Origin: Calliopsis andreniformis
Taxonomy: Eukaryota > Arthropoda > Insecta > Hymenoptera > Andrenidae
NCBI RefSeq assembly: GCF_051401765.1
Contig: NW_027480504.1
Location: forward strand, 1-64,000
Direction: 5' to 3'
DNA length: 64,000 bases
A program made the translations under genes and the position numbers. Under the pieces are notes generated by a model. The model was not told the DNA's origin, ran no database searches, and worked only from the letters and a program-made list of their open reading frames with translations. Below are positions 36,421 through 49,747 of the stretch, one piece after another (the first letter of the stretch is position 1; each line of letters opens with the position of its first letter).

Positions 36421-39400
36421 ATACCGAATCCTCAATCTTCAATCCTCAATCCTCAATCCTCAGTTCTCAATACTCAATCTTCAATCATCAATATTCAATC
36501 TTCAATCCTCAATCCACGATCCTCAATCCTCAATCCTCAGCCCTCAATGTTCAATACGCAATAACTAATCCTCAAACTTCAATCCTCAATCCTCAATCCT
36601 CAACCCTCAATCCTCAATCCTCAGCCCTCAAACCTCAATCCTGAATCCTCAATCCTGAATCCTCAATACCCAATCTTCAATCCTCAATCCTCAGTCCTCA
36701 AACCACAATTCTGAAACCTCAATCCTGAATCCTCAATCTTCAATCCTTAATCTCCAACCCTCAATCTTCAATCCTCAATCCTCAATCCTCAATCCTCAAT
36801 CCTCAATCTTCAATCCTCAATACTCAATATTCAATCCTCTATACTCATTCCTCAATCCTCAATCCCCAACCCTCAATCCTCAATTTTCAATCCTCAACAC
36901 TCAATCTGCAATCCTCAATCCTCAATACCTCAACCCTCAATCCTCATTCTTCAATCCTCAGTACCGAATCCACAACCTTCAGTCCTGAATCCTCAATCCT
37001 CAATTCTCAATCCTGAATCCTCAATCCTGAATCCTCAAGCTTCAGCCCTCAGTCCTCAACAATCAGTTGTCAATCCCCAATCCTCAATAGAATATCCTCA
37101 ATTCACAGTTTCCAATACTCATTACTCAATTTGCAATCTTCAGATCTCTATCCACAAACATCAATTCTCATCACTCAACCCTCAATACTCAGTCCCCAAT
37201 CCTCAAGCTTCAAACCTAAATCCCCAATCCTCAATCATCAATCCTCAATCTTCAATCCTCAATACTCAATCTTCAATCCTCAACCCTCAATCCTCAATCC
37301 TCAATCACCAATCCTCAATCCTCAATCCTCAATCCTCAATCGTCAATCTTCAATCCTCAATCCTCAATCCTCAATCCTCAGTCCCCAAACCTCAATCCTG
37401 AATCCTCAATCCTGAATCCTCAATCTTCGGCCCTCAGTCCTCAACAATCAGTTGTCAATCCTCAATCCTCAATAGAATATCCTCAGTTCAGAGTCTTCAA
37501 TTCACAATACTCAATCTGCAATCCTCAATCCTCAATCCTCCATCCTCAATCCTCATTCTTCAATCCTCAATACCGAATCCTCAATCTTCGATCCGCAATC
37601 CTCAATCCTCAATTCTCAATACTCAATCTTCAATCATCAATATTCAATCTTCAATCCTCAATCCTCGATCCTCAATCCTCAATCCTCAGCCCTCAATGTT
37701 CAATCCGCAATAACTAATCCCCAAATTTCAATCCTCAATCCACAATCCTCAATCCTCAATCCTCAATCCTCAATCCTCAACTCTCAAACCTCAATCCTGA
37801 ATCCTCAATCCTGAATCCTCAATACCCAATCTTCAATCCTCAATCCCCAGTCCTCAAACCACAATTCTGAAACCTCAATCGTGGATCCTCAATCTTCAAT
37901 CGTCAATCTCCAACCCTCAATCTTCAATCCTCAATCCTCAATCCTCAATCCTCAATTCTCAATCTTCAATCCTCAATACTCAATATTCAATCCTCTATCC
38001 TCAATCCTCAATCCTCAATCCTCAATCCTCAATCCTCAATCCTCAATCCTCAATCCTCAATCCTCAGTCCCCAAACCTCAATCCTGAATCCTCAATCCTG
38101 AATCCTCAATCTTCGACCCTCAGTCCTTAACAATCACTTGTCAATCCTCAATCCTCAATAGAATATCCTCAGTTCAGAGTTTTCAATTCGCAACACTCAA
38201 TCTGCAATCTTCAAATCTCTAACCACAAGCATCAATTCTCATCACTCAACACTCAACACTCAGTCCCCAATCCTCAATCTTCAATCCTCAATCCTCAATC
38301 CTCAATCGTCAATCTTCAATCCTCAATACACAACCTTCAATCCTCAATTCTCAACACTCAATCCTCAATCCTCATTCTTCCATCCTCAATAGCCAATCCT
38401 CAATCTTCAATCCTCAACCATCAATCCTCAATTCTGAATCCTCAATCCTCAATTTTCAATCCTCATTCTTCAATCCTCAATCCTCAATCCTCAATCCTCC
38501 ATCCTCAATTTTCAATCCTCGATCCTCAATCCTCAATCCTCAGTCCGAAATCCTCAATCTTCAATCCATAATCCTCAACCCTCAACCTTCAATCCTCAAT
38601 CCTCAATCCTCAATCATCAGTCCTCAAACCTCAATCCTCAATCGTCAGTCTTCAATCCTCAATAGTCAATCTTCAATTCTCAATCCTCAACGCTCAATCC
38701 TCTATCCGCATTCTTCAATCCTCAATACCCAATCCTCAATCTTCAATCCTCAATCCTCAATCCTCAATTCTCAATCCTCAATCCTCAATCCTGAGTCCTC
38801 AGTCCTCAAACCTCAATCCTCAACCCGCAGCCCTCATGCTCAATCCTCAATCCTCAATCCCCAATCCTCAATCTTCAATCCTCAATACTCAATCTTCAAT
38901 CCTCAATCCTCAGTCCTCAAACCTCAATTCTGAATCCTCAATCCTGAATCCTCATTCTTCAATCCTCAATACCCAATCCTCAATCTTCAATCCTCAATCC
39001 TCAATCCTCAATTCTCAATCCTCAATCCTCAGTCCTCAGTCCTCAAACCTCAATCCTCAAACCTCAGCACTCATCCTCAATCCTCAATCCTCAATATTCA
39101 ATCCTCAATCCTCAATCCTCAATACTCAATCTTCAATCCTCAATCCTCAGTCCTCAGACCTCAATTCTGAATCCTCATTCCTGAATACTCAAGCTTCAAT
39201 CCTCAGTCCCCGATCCTCAATCTTCAATCCTCAATCCTCAATACTCAATCCCCAATCCTCAATCTTGAATCCTCAATACTCAATCTTCAATCCTCAATCC
39301 TCAATCCTCAATCCTCAATACTCAATCCTCAATCCTCAATCTTCTATCCTCAATAGTCAATCTTCAATCCTCAATCCTCAATGCTCAATCCTCAATCCTC

Positions 39401-40050
39401 ATTCTTCAATCCTCAATACCCAATCCTCAATGTTCAATCCTCAATCCTCAATCCTCAATTCTCAATCCTCAATACTCAATCCTGAGTCCTCAGTCCTCAA
39501 ACCTCAATCCTCAACCCGCAGCCCTCATGCTCAATGCTCAATCCTCAATCCTCAATCCTCAATCCTCAATCTTCAATCCTCAATACTCAATCTTCAATCC
39601 TCAATCCTCAGTCCTCAAACCTCAATTCTGAATCCTCAATCCTGAATCCTCATTCTTCAGTCCTCAATACCCAATCCTCAATCTTCAATCCTCACTCCTC
39701 AATCTTCAATCCTCAATACTCAATCTGCAATCCTCAATCCTCAATCCTCAATCCTCAATCCTCATTCTTCAATCCTCAATACCGAATCCTCAATCTTCAA
39801 TCCTCAATCCTCAATCCTCAGTTCTCAATACTCAATCTTTAATCATCAATATTCAATCTTCAATCCTCAATCCACGATCCTCAATCCTCAATCCTCAGCC
39901 CTCAATGTTCAATACGCAATAACTAATCCTCAAACTTCAATCCTCAATCCTCAATCCTCAACCCTCAATCCTCAATCCTCAGCCCTCAAACCTCAATCCT
40001 GAATCCTCAATCCTGAATCCTCAATACCCAATCTTCAATCCTCAATCCTC
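36421..40050 (+). repeat. Copy-2 equivalent of alpha2
   Basis: Equivalent to 4394-8023, including the TTTAATC variant near 39839 that also distinguishes alpha2 from alpha1 in copy 1. The variant therefore arose before the 32-kb duplication. Confidence 0.85.
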
Positions 40051-43000
40051 AGTCCTCAAACCACAATTCTGAAACCTCAATCCTGAATCCTCAATCTTCA
40101 ATCCTTAATCTCCAACCCTCAATCTTCAATCCTCAATCCTCAATCCTCAATCCTCAATCCTCAATCTTCAATCCTCAATACTCAATATTCAATCCTCTAT
40201 ACTCATTCCTCAATCCTCAATCCCCAACCCTCAATCCTCAATTTTCAATCCTCAACACTCAATCTGCAATCCTCAATCCTCAATACCTCAATCCTCAATC
40301 CTCATTCTTCAATCCTCAGTACCGAATCCACAATCTTCAGTCCTGAAACCTCAATCCTCAATTCTCAATCCTGAATCCTCAATCCTGAATCCTCAAGCTT
40401 CAGCCCTCAGTCCTCAACAATCAGTTGTCAATCCCCAATCCTCAATAGAATATCCTCAATTCACAGTTTTCAATACTCATTACTCAATTTGCAATCTTCA
40501 GATCTCTATCCACAAACATCAATTCTCATCACTCAACCCTCAATACTCAGTCCCCAATCCTCAAGCTTCAAACCTAAATCCCCAATCCTCAATCATCAAT
40601 CCTCAATCTTCAATCCTCAATACTCAATCTTCAATCCTCAATCCTCGATCCTCAATCCTCAATCCTCAGCCCTCAATGTTCAATCCGCAATAACTAATCC
40701 TCAAATTTCAATCCTCAATCCACAATCCTCAATCCTCAATCCTCAATCCTCAATCCTCAACTCTCAAACCTCAATCCTGAATCCTCAATCCTGAATCCTC
40801 AATACCCAATCTTCAATCCTCAATCCCCAGTCCTCAAACCACAATTCTGAAACCTCAATCGTGGATCCTCAATCTTCAATCGTCAATCTCCAACCCTCAA
40901 TCTTCAATCCTCAATCCTCAATCCTCAATCCTCAATTCTCAATCTTCAATCCTCAATACTCAATATTCAATCCTCTATCCTCAATCCTCAATCCTCAATC
41001 CTCAATCCTCAATCCTCAATCCTCAATCCTCAATCCTCAATCCTCAGTCCCCAAACCTCAATCCTGAATCCTCAATCCTGAATCCTCAATCTTCGGCCCT
41101 CAGTCCTTAACAATCACTTGTCAATCCTCAATCCTCAATAGAATATCCTCAGTTCAGAGTTTTCAATTCGCAATACTCAATCTGCAATCTTCAAATCTCT
41201 AACCACAAGCATCAATTCTCATCACTCAACACTCAACACTCAGTCCCCAATCCTCAATCTTCAATCCTCAATCCTCAATCCTCAATCGTCAATCTTCAAT
41301 CCTCAATACACAACCTTCAATCCTCAATTCTCAATACTCAATCCTCAATCCTCATTCTTCCATCCTCAATAGCCAATCCTCAATCTTCAATCCTCAACCA
41401 TCAATCCTCAATTCTGAATCCTCAATCCTCAATTTTCAATCCTCATTCTTCAATCCTCAATCCTCAATCCTCAATCCTCCATCCTCAATTTTCAATCCTC
41501 GATCCTCAATCCTCAATCCTCAGTCCGAAATCCTCAATCTTCAATCCATAATCCTCAACCCTCAACCTTCAATCCTCAATCCTCAATCCTCAATCATCAG
41601 TCCTCAAACCTCAATCCTCAATCGTCAGTCTTCAATCCTCAATAGTCAATCTTCAATTCTCAATCCTCAACGCTCAATCCTCAATCCGCATTCTTCAATC
41701 CTCAATACCCAATCCTCAATCTTCAATCCTCAATCCTCAATCCTCAATTCTCAATCCTCAATCCTCAATCCTGAGTCCTCAGTCCTCAAACCTCAATCCT
41801 CAACCCGCAGCCCTCATGCTCAATCCTCAATCCTCAATCCCCAATCCTCAATCTTCAATCCTCAATACTCAATCTTCAATCCTCAATCCTCAGTCCTCAA
41901 ACCTCAATTCTGAATCCTCAATCCTGAATCCTCATTCTTCAATCCTCAATACCCAATCCTCAATCTTCAATCCTCAATCCTCAATCCTCAATTCTCAATC
42001 CTCAATCCTCAGTCCTCAGTCCTCAAACCTCAATCCTCAAACCTCAGCACTCATCCTCAATCCTCAATCCTCAATATTCAATCCTCAATCCTCAATCCTC
42101 AATACTCAATCTTCAATCCTCTATCCTCAGTCCTCAGACCTCAATTCTGAATCCTCATTCCTGAATACTCAATCTTCAATCCTCAGTCCCCAATCCTCAA
42201 TCTTCAATCCTCAATCCTCAATACTCAATCCTCAATCCTCAATCTTGAATCCTCAATACTCAATCTTCAATCCTCAATCCTCAATTCTCAATCCTCAATA
42301 CTCAATCCTCAATCCTCAATCTTCTATCCTCAATAGTCAATCTTCAATCCTCAATCCTCAATGCTCAATCCTCAATCCTCATTCTTCAATCCTCAATACC
42401 CAATCCTCAATGTTCAATCCTCAATCCTCAATCCTCAATTCTCAATCCTCAATCCTCAATCCTGAGTCCTCAGTCCTCAAACCTCAATCCTCAACCCGCA
42501 GCCCTCATTCTCAATGCTCAATCCTCAATCCTCAATCCTCAATCCTCAATCTTCAATCCTCAATACTCAATCTTCAATCCTCAATCCTCAGTCCTCAAAC
42601 CTCAATTCTGAATCCTCAATCCTGAATCCTCATTCTTCAATCCTCAATACCCAATCCTCAATGTTCAATCCTCAATCCTCAATCTTCAATCCTCAATACT
42701 CAATCTGCAATCCTCAATCCTCAATCCTCAATCCTCAATCCTCATTCTTCAATCCTCAATACCGAATCCTCAATCTTCAATCCTCAATCCTCAATCCTCA
42801 GTTCTCAATACTCAATCTTCAATCATCAATATTCAATCTTCAATCCTCAATCCACGATCCTCAATCCTCAATCCTCAGCCCTCAATGTTCAATCCGCAAT
42901 AACTAATCCTCAAACTTCAATCCTCAATCCTCAATCCTCAACCCTCAATCCTCAATACTCAGCCCTCAAACCTCAATCCTGAATCCTCAATCCTGAATCC

Positions 43001-43567
43001 TCAATACCCAATCTTCAATCCTCAATCCTCAGTCCTCAAACCACAATTCTGAAACCTCAATCCTGAATCCTCAATCTTCAATCCTTAATCTCCAACCCTC
43101 AATCTTCAATCCTCAATCCTCAATCCTCAATCCTCAATCCTCAATCTTCAATCCTCAATACTCAATATTCAATCCTCTATACTCATTCCTCAATCCTCAA
43201 TCCCCAACCCTCAATCCTCAATTTTCAATCCTCAACACTCAATCTGCAATCCTCAATCCTCAATACCTCAATCCTCAATACTCATTCTTCAATCCTCAGT
43301 ACCGAATCCACAATCTTCAGTCCTGAATCCTCAATCCTCAATTCTCAATCCTGAATCCTCAATCCTGAATCCTCAAGCTTCAGCCCTCAGTCCTCAACAA
43401 TCAGTTGTCAATCCCCAATCCTCAATAGAATATCCTCAATTCACAGTTTTCAATACTCATTACTCAATTTGCAATCTTCAGATCTCTATCCACAAACATC
43501 AATACTCATCACTCAACCCTCAATACTCAGTCCCCAATCCTCAAGCTTCAAACCTAAATCCCCAATC
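37642..43567 (+). repeat. Copy-2 equivalent of the beta1-beta2 tandem pair
   Basis: Equivalent to 5615-11540 with the same 2,980-base periodicity. It carries C at 42743 where copy 1 has A at 10716. The beta1 relative of this position has C, so copy 2 keeps the ancestral base. Confidence 0.84.
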
Positions 43568-45362
43568 TTCAATCCTCAATCCTCAATCCTCAATCCTCAA
43601 TTCTCAATCTTCAATCCTCAATACTCAATATTCAATCCTCTATCCTCAATCCTCAATCCTCAATCCTCAATCCTCAATCCTCAATCCTCAATCCTCAATC
43701 CTCAATCCTCAATCCTCAGTCCCCAAACCTCAATCCTGAATCCTCAATCCTGAATCCTCAATCTTCGGCCCTCAGTCCTCAACAATCAGTTGTCAATCCT
43801 CAATCCTCAATAGAATATCCTCAGTTCAGAGTTTTCAATTCGCAATACTCAATCTGCAATCTTCAAATCTCTAACCACAAACATCAATTCTCATCACTCA
43901 ACACTCAACACTCAGTCCCCAATCCTCAATCTTCAATCCTCAATCCTCAATCCTCAATCGTCAATCTTCAATCCTCAATACACAACCTTCAATCCTCAAT
44001 CCTCAGTCCTCAGTCCTCAAACCTCAATCCTCAAACCTCAGCACTCATCCTCAATCCTCAATCCTCAATATTCAATCCTCAATCCTCAATCCTCAATACT
44101 CAATCTTCAATCCTCAATCCTCAGTCCTCAGACCTCAATTCTCAATCCTCATTCCTGAATCCTCAATCTTCAATCCTCAATCCCCAATCCTCAATCTTCA
44201 ATCCTCAATCCTCAATACTCAATCATCAATCCTCAACCTTGAATCCTCAATACTCAATCTTCAATCCTCAATCCTCAATCCTCAATCCTCAATACTCAAT
44301 CCTCAATCCTCAATCTTCAATCCTCAATAGTCAATCTTCAATCCTCAATCCTCAATGCTCAATCCTCAATCCTCATTCTTCAATCCTCAATACCCAGTCC
44401 TCAATCTTCAATCCTCAATCCTCAATCCTCAATTCTCAATCCTCAATCCTCAATCCTGAGTCCTCAGTCCTCAAACCTCAATCCTCAACCCGCAGCCCTC
44501 ATGCTCAATCCTCAATCCTCAATCCTCAATCCTCAATCCTCAATCTTCAATCCTCAATACTCAATCTTCAATCCTCAATCCTCAGTCCTCAAACCTCAAT
44601 TCTGAATCCTCAATCCTGAATCCTCATTCTTCAATCCTCAATACCCAATCCTCAACCTTCAATCCTCAATCCTCAATCCTCATTCTTCCATCCTCAATAC
44701 CCAATCCTCAATCTTCAATCCACAATCCTCAATCCTCAATTCTGAATCCTCAATCCTCAATTTTCAATGCTCATTCTTCAATCCTCAATACCCAATACTC
44801 AATCTTCAATCCTCAATCCTCAATCCTCAATTCTCAATCCTCAACCTTCAGTCCTCAGTCCTCAAACCTCAATCCTCAACCCTCAGCCCTCATCGTCAAT
44901 CCTCAATCCTCAATCTTCAATCCTCAATACCCAATCCTCAATCCTCAATCCTCAGTCCTCAAACCTCAATTCTGAATCCTCAATCCTGAATCCTCCAACT
45001 TCGGCCCTCAGTCCTCAACAATCAGTTGTCAACACTCAGTACTCAATAGTATATCCTCAATTCACAGTTTTCAATACTCAATACTCAATCTGCAATCATC
45101 AAACCTCTATCCACAAACATCAATTCTCATCACTCAACCCGCAACACTCTGTCCCCAATATTCAGTCCTCAATCCTCAATCCTCAATCCTCAATCCTCAA
45201 TCGTCAATCTACAATCCTCAATACTCAATCTTCAATCCTCAGTCCTCAATCCTCAATCCTCAATCCTCATTCTTCAATCCTCAATACCCAATCCTCAATC
45301 TTCAATCCTCAATCCTCAATCCTCAATTCTGAATCCTCAATCCTCAATTTTCAATCCTCATT
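41882..45362 (+). repeat. Copy-2 equivalent of gamma1
   Basis: Equivalent to 9855-13335, with anchors at 43424, 43809 and 45045. The extra TCAATCC relative to the second gamma copy is also present here, so that expansion is older than the 32-kb duplication. Confidence 0.83.
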
Positions 45363-45556
45363 CTTCAAACCTCAATACCCAATACTCAATCTACAATCCT
45401 CAATCCTCAATTATCAATCCTCAATCCTCAATCCTCAATCCTCAGTCCTCAGCCCTCAAACCTGAATCCTCAACCCTCAGACCTAATCCTCCATCCTCAA
45501 TCCTCAATCCTCAATCCTCAATATTCAATCCTCAGCCCTCAAACCTCAATCCTGAA

Positions 45557-48500
45557 TCCTCAATCCTGAATCCTCAATACTCAATCTTCAATCCTCAATC
45601 CTTAGTCCTCAAACCACAATTCTGAAACCTCAATCGTGGATCCTCAATCTTCAATCCTCAATCTCCAACCCTCAATCTTCAATCCTCAATCCTCAATCCT
45701 CAATCCTCAATCCTCAATCTTCAATCCTCAATACTCAATATTCAATCCTCTATCCTCAATCCTCAATCCTCAATCCTCAATCCTCAATCCTCAGTCCTCA
45801 ATCCTCAATCCTCAATCCTCAGTCCCCAAACCTCAATCCTGAATCCTCAATCCTGAATCCTCAATCTTCGGCCCTCAGTCCTCAACAATCACTTGTCAAT
45901 CCTCAATCCTCAATCCTCAATAGAATATCCTCAGTTCAGAGTTTTCAATTCGCAATACTCAATCTGCAATCTTCAAATCTCTATCCACAAACATCAATTC
46001 TCATCACTCAACACTCAACACTCAGTCCCCAATCCTCAATCTTCAATCCTCAGTCCTCAATCCTCAATCGTCAATCTTCAATCCTCAATACACAATCTTC
46101 AATCCTCAATCCTCAATCCTCAATCCTCAATCCTCATTCTTCCATCCTCAATAGCCAATCCTCAATCTTCAATCCTCAACCATCAATACTCAATTCTGAA
46201 TCCTCAATCCTCAATTTTCAATCCTCATTCTTCAATCCTCAATCCTCAATCCTCAATCCTCCATCCTCAATTTTCAATCCTCGATCCTCAATCCTCAATC
46301 CTCAGTCCGAAATCCTCAATCTTCAATCCATAATCCTCAACCCTCAACCTTCAATCCTCAATCCTCAATCCTCAATCATCAATCCTCAATATTCAATCCT
46401 CAATACTCAATCTTCAATCCTCAAACTTCAATCTTCAATCCTCAATCACCAATCCTCAATCCTCAATCCTCAATCCTCAATCGTCAATCTTCAATCCTCA
46501 ATCCTCAATCCTCAATCCTCAGTCCCCAAACCTCAATCCTGAATCCTCAATCCTGAATCCTCAATCTTCGGCCCTCAGTCCTCAACAATCAGTTGTCAAT
46601 CCTCAATCCTCAATAGAATATCCTCAGTTCAGAGTCTTCAATTCTCAATTCTCAATCTGCATTCTTCAAATCTCTATCCACAAATATCAATTCTCATCAC
46701 TCAACACTCAACACTCAGTCCCCAAACCTCAATCTTCAATCCTCAATCCTCAATCCTCAATCCTCAATCTTCAATCCTCAATACTCAATCTTCAATCCTC
46801 AATCCTCAATCCTCAATCCTCAATCCTCATTCTTCCATCCTCAATAGCGAATCCTCAATCTTCAATCATCAACCATCAATCCTCAATTCTGCATCCTCAA
46901 TCCTCAATTTTCAATCCTTATTCTTCAATCCTCAATCCTCAATCCTCAATCCTCAATTTTCAATCCTCGATCCTCAATCCTCAATCCTCAGTCCGAAATC
47001 CTGAGTCCTCAGTCCTCAAACCCCAATCCTCAACCCGCAGCCCTCATGCTCAATCCTCAATCCTCAATCCTCAATCCTCAATCTTCAATCCTCAATACTC
47101 AATCTTCAATCCTCAATCCTCAGTCCTCAAACCTCAATTCTGAATCCTCAATCCTGAATCCTCATTCTTCAATCCTCAATACCCAATCCTCAATCTTCAA
47201 TCCTCAATCCTCAATCTTCAATCCTCAATACTCAATCTGCAATCCTCAATCCTCAATCCTCAATCCTCAATCCTCAATCCTCATTCTTCAATCCTCAATA
47301 CCGAATCCTCAATCTTCAATCCTCAAACCTCAATCCTCAATTCTCAATACTCAATCTTCAATCATCAATATTCAATCTTCAATCCTCAATCCTCAATCCT
47401 CAATTCTCAATCCTGAATCCTCAATCCTGAATCCTCAAGCTTCAGCCCTCAGTCCTCAACAATCAGTTGTCAATCCCCAATCCTCAATAGAATATCCTCA
47501 ATTCACAGTTTTCAATACTCATTACTCAATTTGCAATCTTCAGATCTCTATCCACAAACATCAATTCTCATCACTCAACCCTCAATACTCAGTCACCAAT
47601 CCTCAAGCTTCAAACCTAAATCCCCAATCCTCAATCATCAATCCTCAATCTTCAATCCTCAATACTCAATCTTCAATCCTCAACCCTCAATCCTCAATCC
47701 TCAATCACCAATCCTCAATCCTCAATCTTCAATCATCAATATTCAATCTTCAATCCTCAATCCACGATCTTCAATCCTGAATCCTCAGCCCTCAATGTTC
47801 AATCCGCAATAACTAATCCTCAAATTTCAATCCTCAATCCTCAATCCTCAATCCTCAATCCTCAATCCTCAGCCCTCAAACCTCAATCCTGAATCCTCAA
47901 TCCTGAATCCTCAATACCCAATCTTCAATCCTCAATCCTCAGTCCTCAAACCACAATTCTGAAACCTCAATCCTGAATCCTCAATCTTCAATCCTTAATC
48001 TCCAACCCTCAAATTCAACCCTCAATCCTCAATCCTCAATCCTCAATCCTCAATCTTCAACCCTCAATACTCAATATTCAATCCTCTATCCTCATTCCTC
48101 AATCCTCAATCCTCAATCCTCAATCCTCAATTTTCAATCCTGAATCCTCAATCTTCGGCCCTCAGTCCTCAACAATCAGTTGTCAATCCTCAATCCTCAA
48201 TAGAATATCCTCAATTAACAGTTTTCAATACTCATTACACAATTTGCAATCTTCAGATCTCTATCCACAAACATCAATTCTCATCACTCAACCCTCAATA
48301 CTCAGTCACCAATCCTCAAGCTTCAAACCTAAATCCCCAATCCTCAATCATCAATCCTCAATCTTCAATCCTCAATACTCAATCTTCAATCCTCAACCCT
48401 CAATCCTCAATCCTCAATCACCAATCCTCAATCCTCAATCCTCAATCCTCAATCGTCAATCTTCAATCCTCAATCCTCAATCCTCAATCCTCAGTCCCCA

Positions 48501-49747
48501 AACCTCAATCCTGAATTCTCAATCCTGAATCCTCAATCTTCGGCCCTCAGTCCTCAACAATCAGTTGTCAATCCTCAATCCTCAATAGAATATCATCAGT
48601 TCAGAGTTTTCAATTCGCAATACTCAATCTGCAATCTTCAAATCTCTATCCACAAACTACAATTCTCATCACTCAACACTCAACACTCAGTCCCCAATCC
48701 TGAATATTCAATCCTCAATCCTCAATCCTCAATCGTCAATCTTCAATCCTCAATACACAATCTTCAATCCTCAATCCTCATTCCTCAATCCTCAATCCTC
48801 ATTCTTCCATCCTCAATAGCCAATCCTCAATCTTCAATCCTCAACCATCAATCCTCAATTCTTCATCCTCAATCCTCTATTTTCAATCCTCATTCTTCAA
48901 TCCTCAATCCTCAATCCTCAATCCTCAATCCTCAATTTTCAATCCTCGATCCTCAATCCTCAATCCTCAGTCCGAAATCCTCAATCTTCAATCCATAATC
49001 CTCAACCCTCAACCTTCAATCCTCAATCCTCAATCCTCAATCATCAGTCCTCAAACCTCAATCCTCAATCGTCAGTCTTCAATCCTCAATAGTCAATCTT
49101 CAATTCTCAATCCTCAATGCTCAATCCTCAATCCTCATTCTTCAATCCTCAATACCCAATCCTCAATCTTCAATCCTCAATCCTCAATCCTCAATTCTCA
49201 ATCCTCAATCCTCAATCCTGAGTCCTCAGTCCTCAAACCTCAATCCTCAACCCGCAGCCCTCATGCTCAATCCTCAATCCTCAATCCCCAATCCTCAACC
49301 TTCAATCCTCAATACTCAATCTTCAATCCTCAATCCTCAGTCCTCAAACCTCAATTCTGAATCCTCAATCCTGAATCCTCATTCTTCAATCCTCAATACC
49401 CAATCCTCAATCTTCAATCCTCAATCCTCAATCCTCAATTCTCAATCCTCAATCCTCAGTCCTCAGTCCTCAAACCTCAATCCTCAAACCTCAGCACTCA
49501 TCCTCAATCCTCAATCCTCAATATTCAATCCTCAATCCTCAATCCTCAATACTCAGTCTTCAATCTTCTATCCTCAGTCCTCAGACCTCAATTCTGAATC
49601 CTCATTCCTGAATACTCAATCTTCAATCCTCAGTCCCCAATCCTCAATCTTCAATCCTCAATCCTCAATACTCAATCCTCAATCCTCAATCTTGAATCCT
49701 CAATACTCAATCTTCAATCCTCAATCCTCAATCCTCAATCCTCAATC
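45557..49747 (+). repeat. Copy-2 equivalents of delta1 and epsilon1
   Basis: Equivalent to 13530-17720. Anchors 45919, 46612, 47486, 48199 and 48584 keep the copy-1 spacings of 693, 874, 713 and 385 bases. Confidence 0.83.
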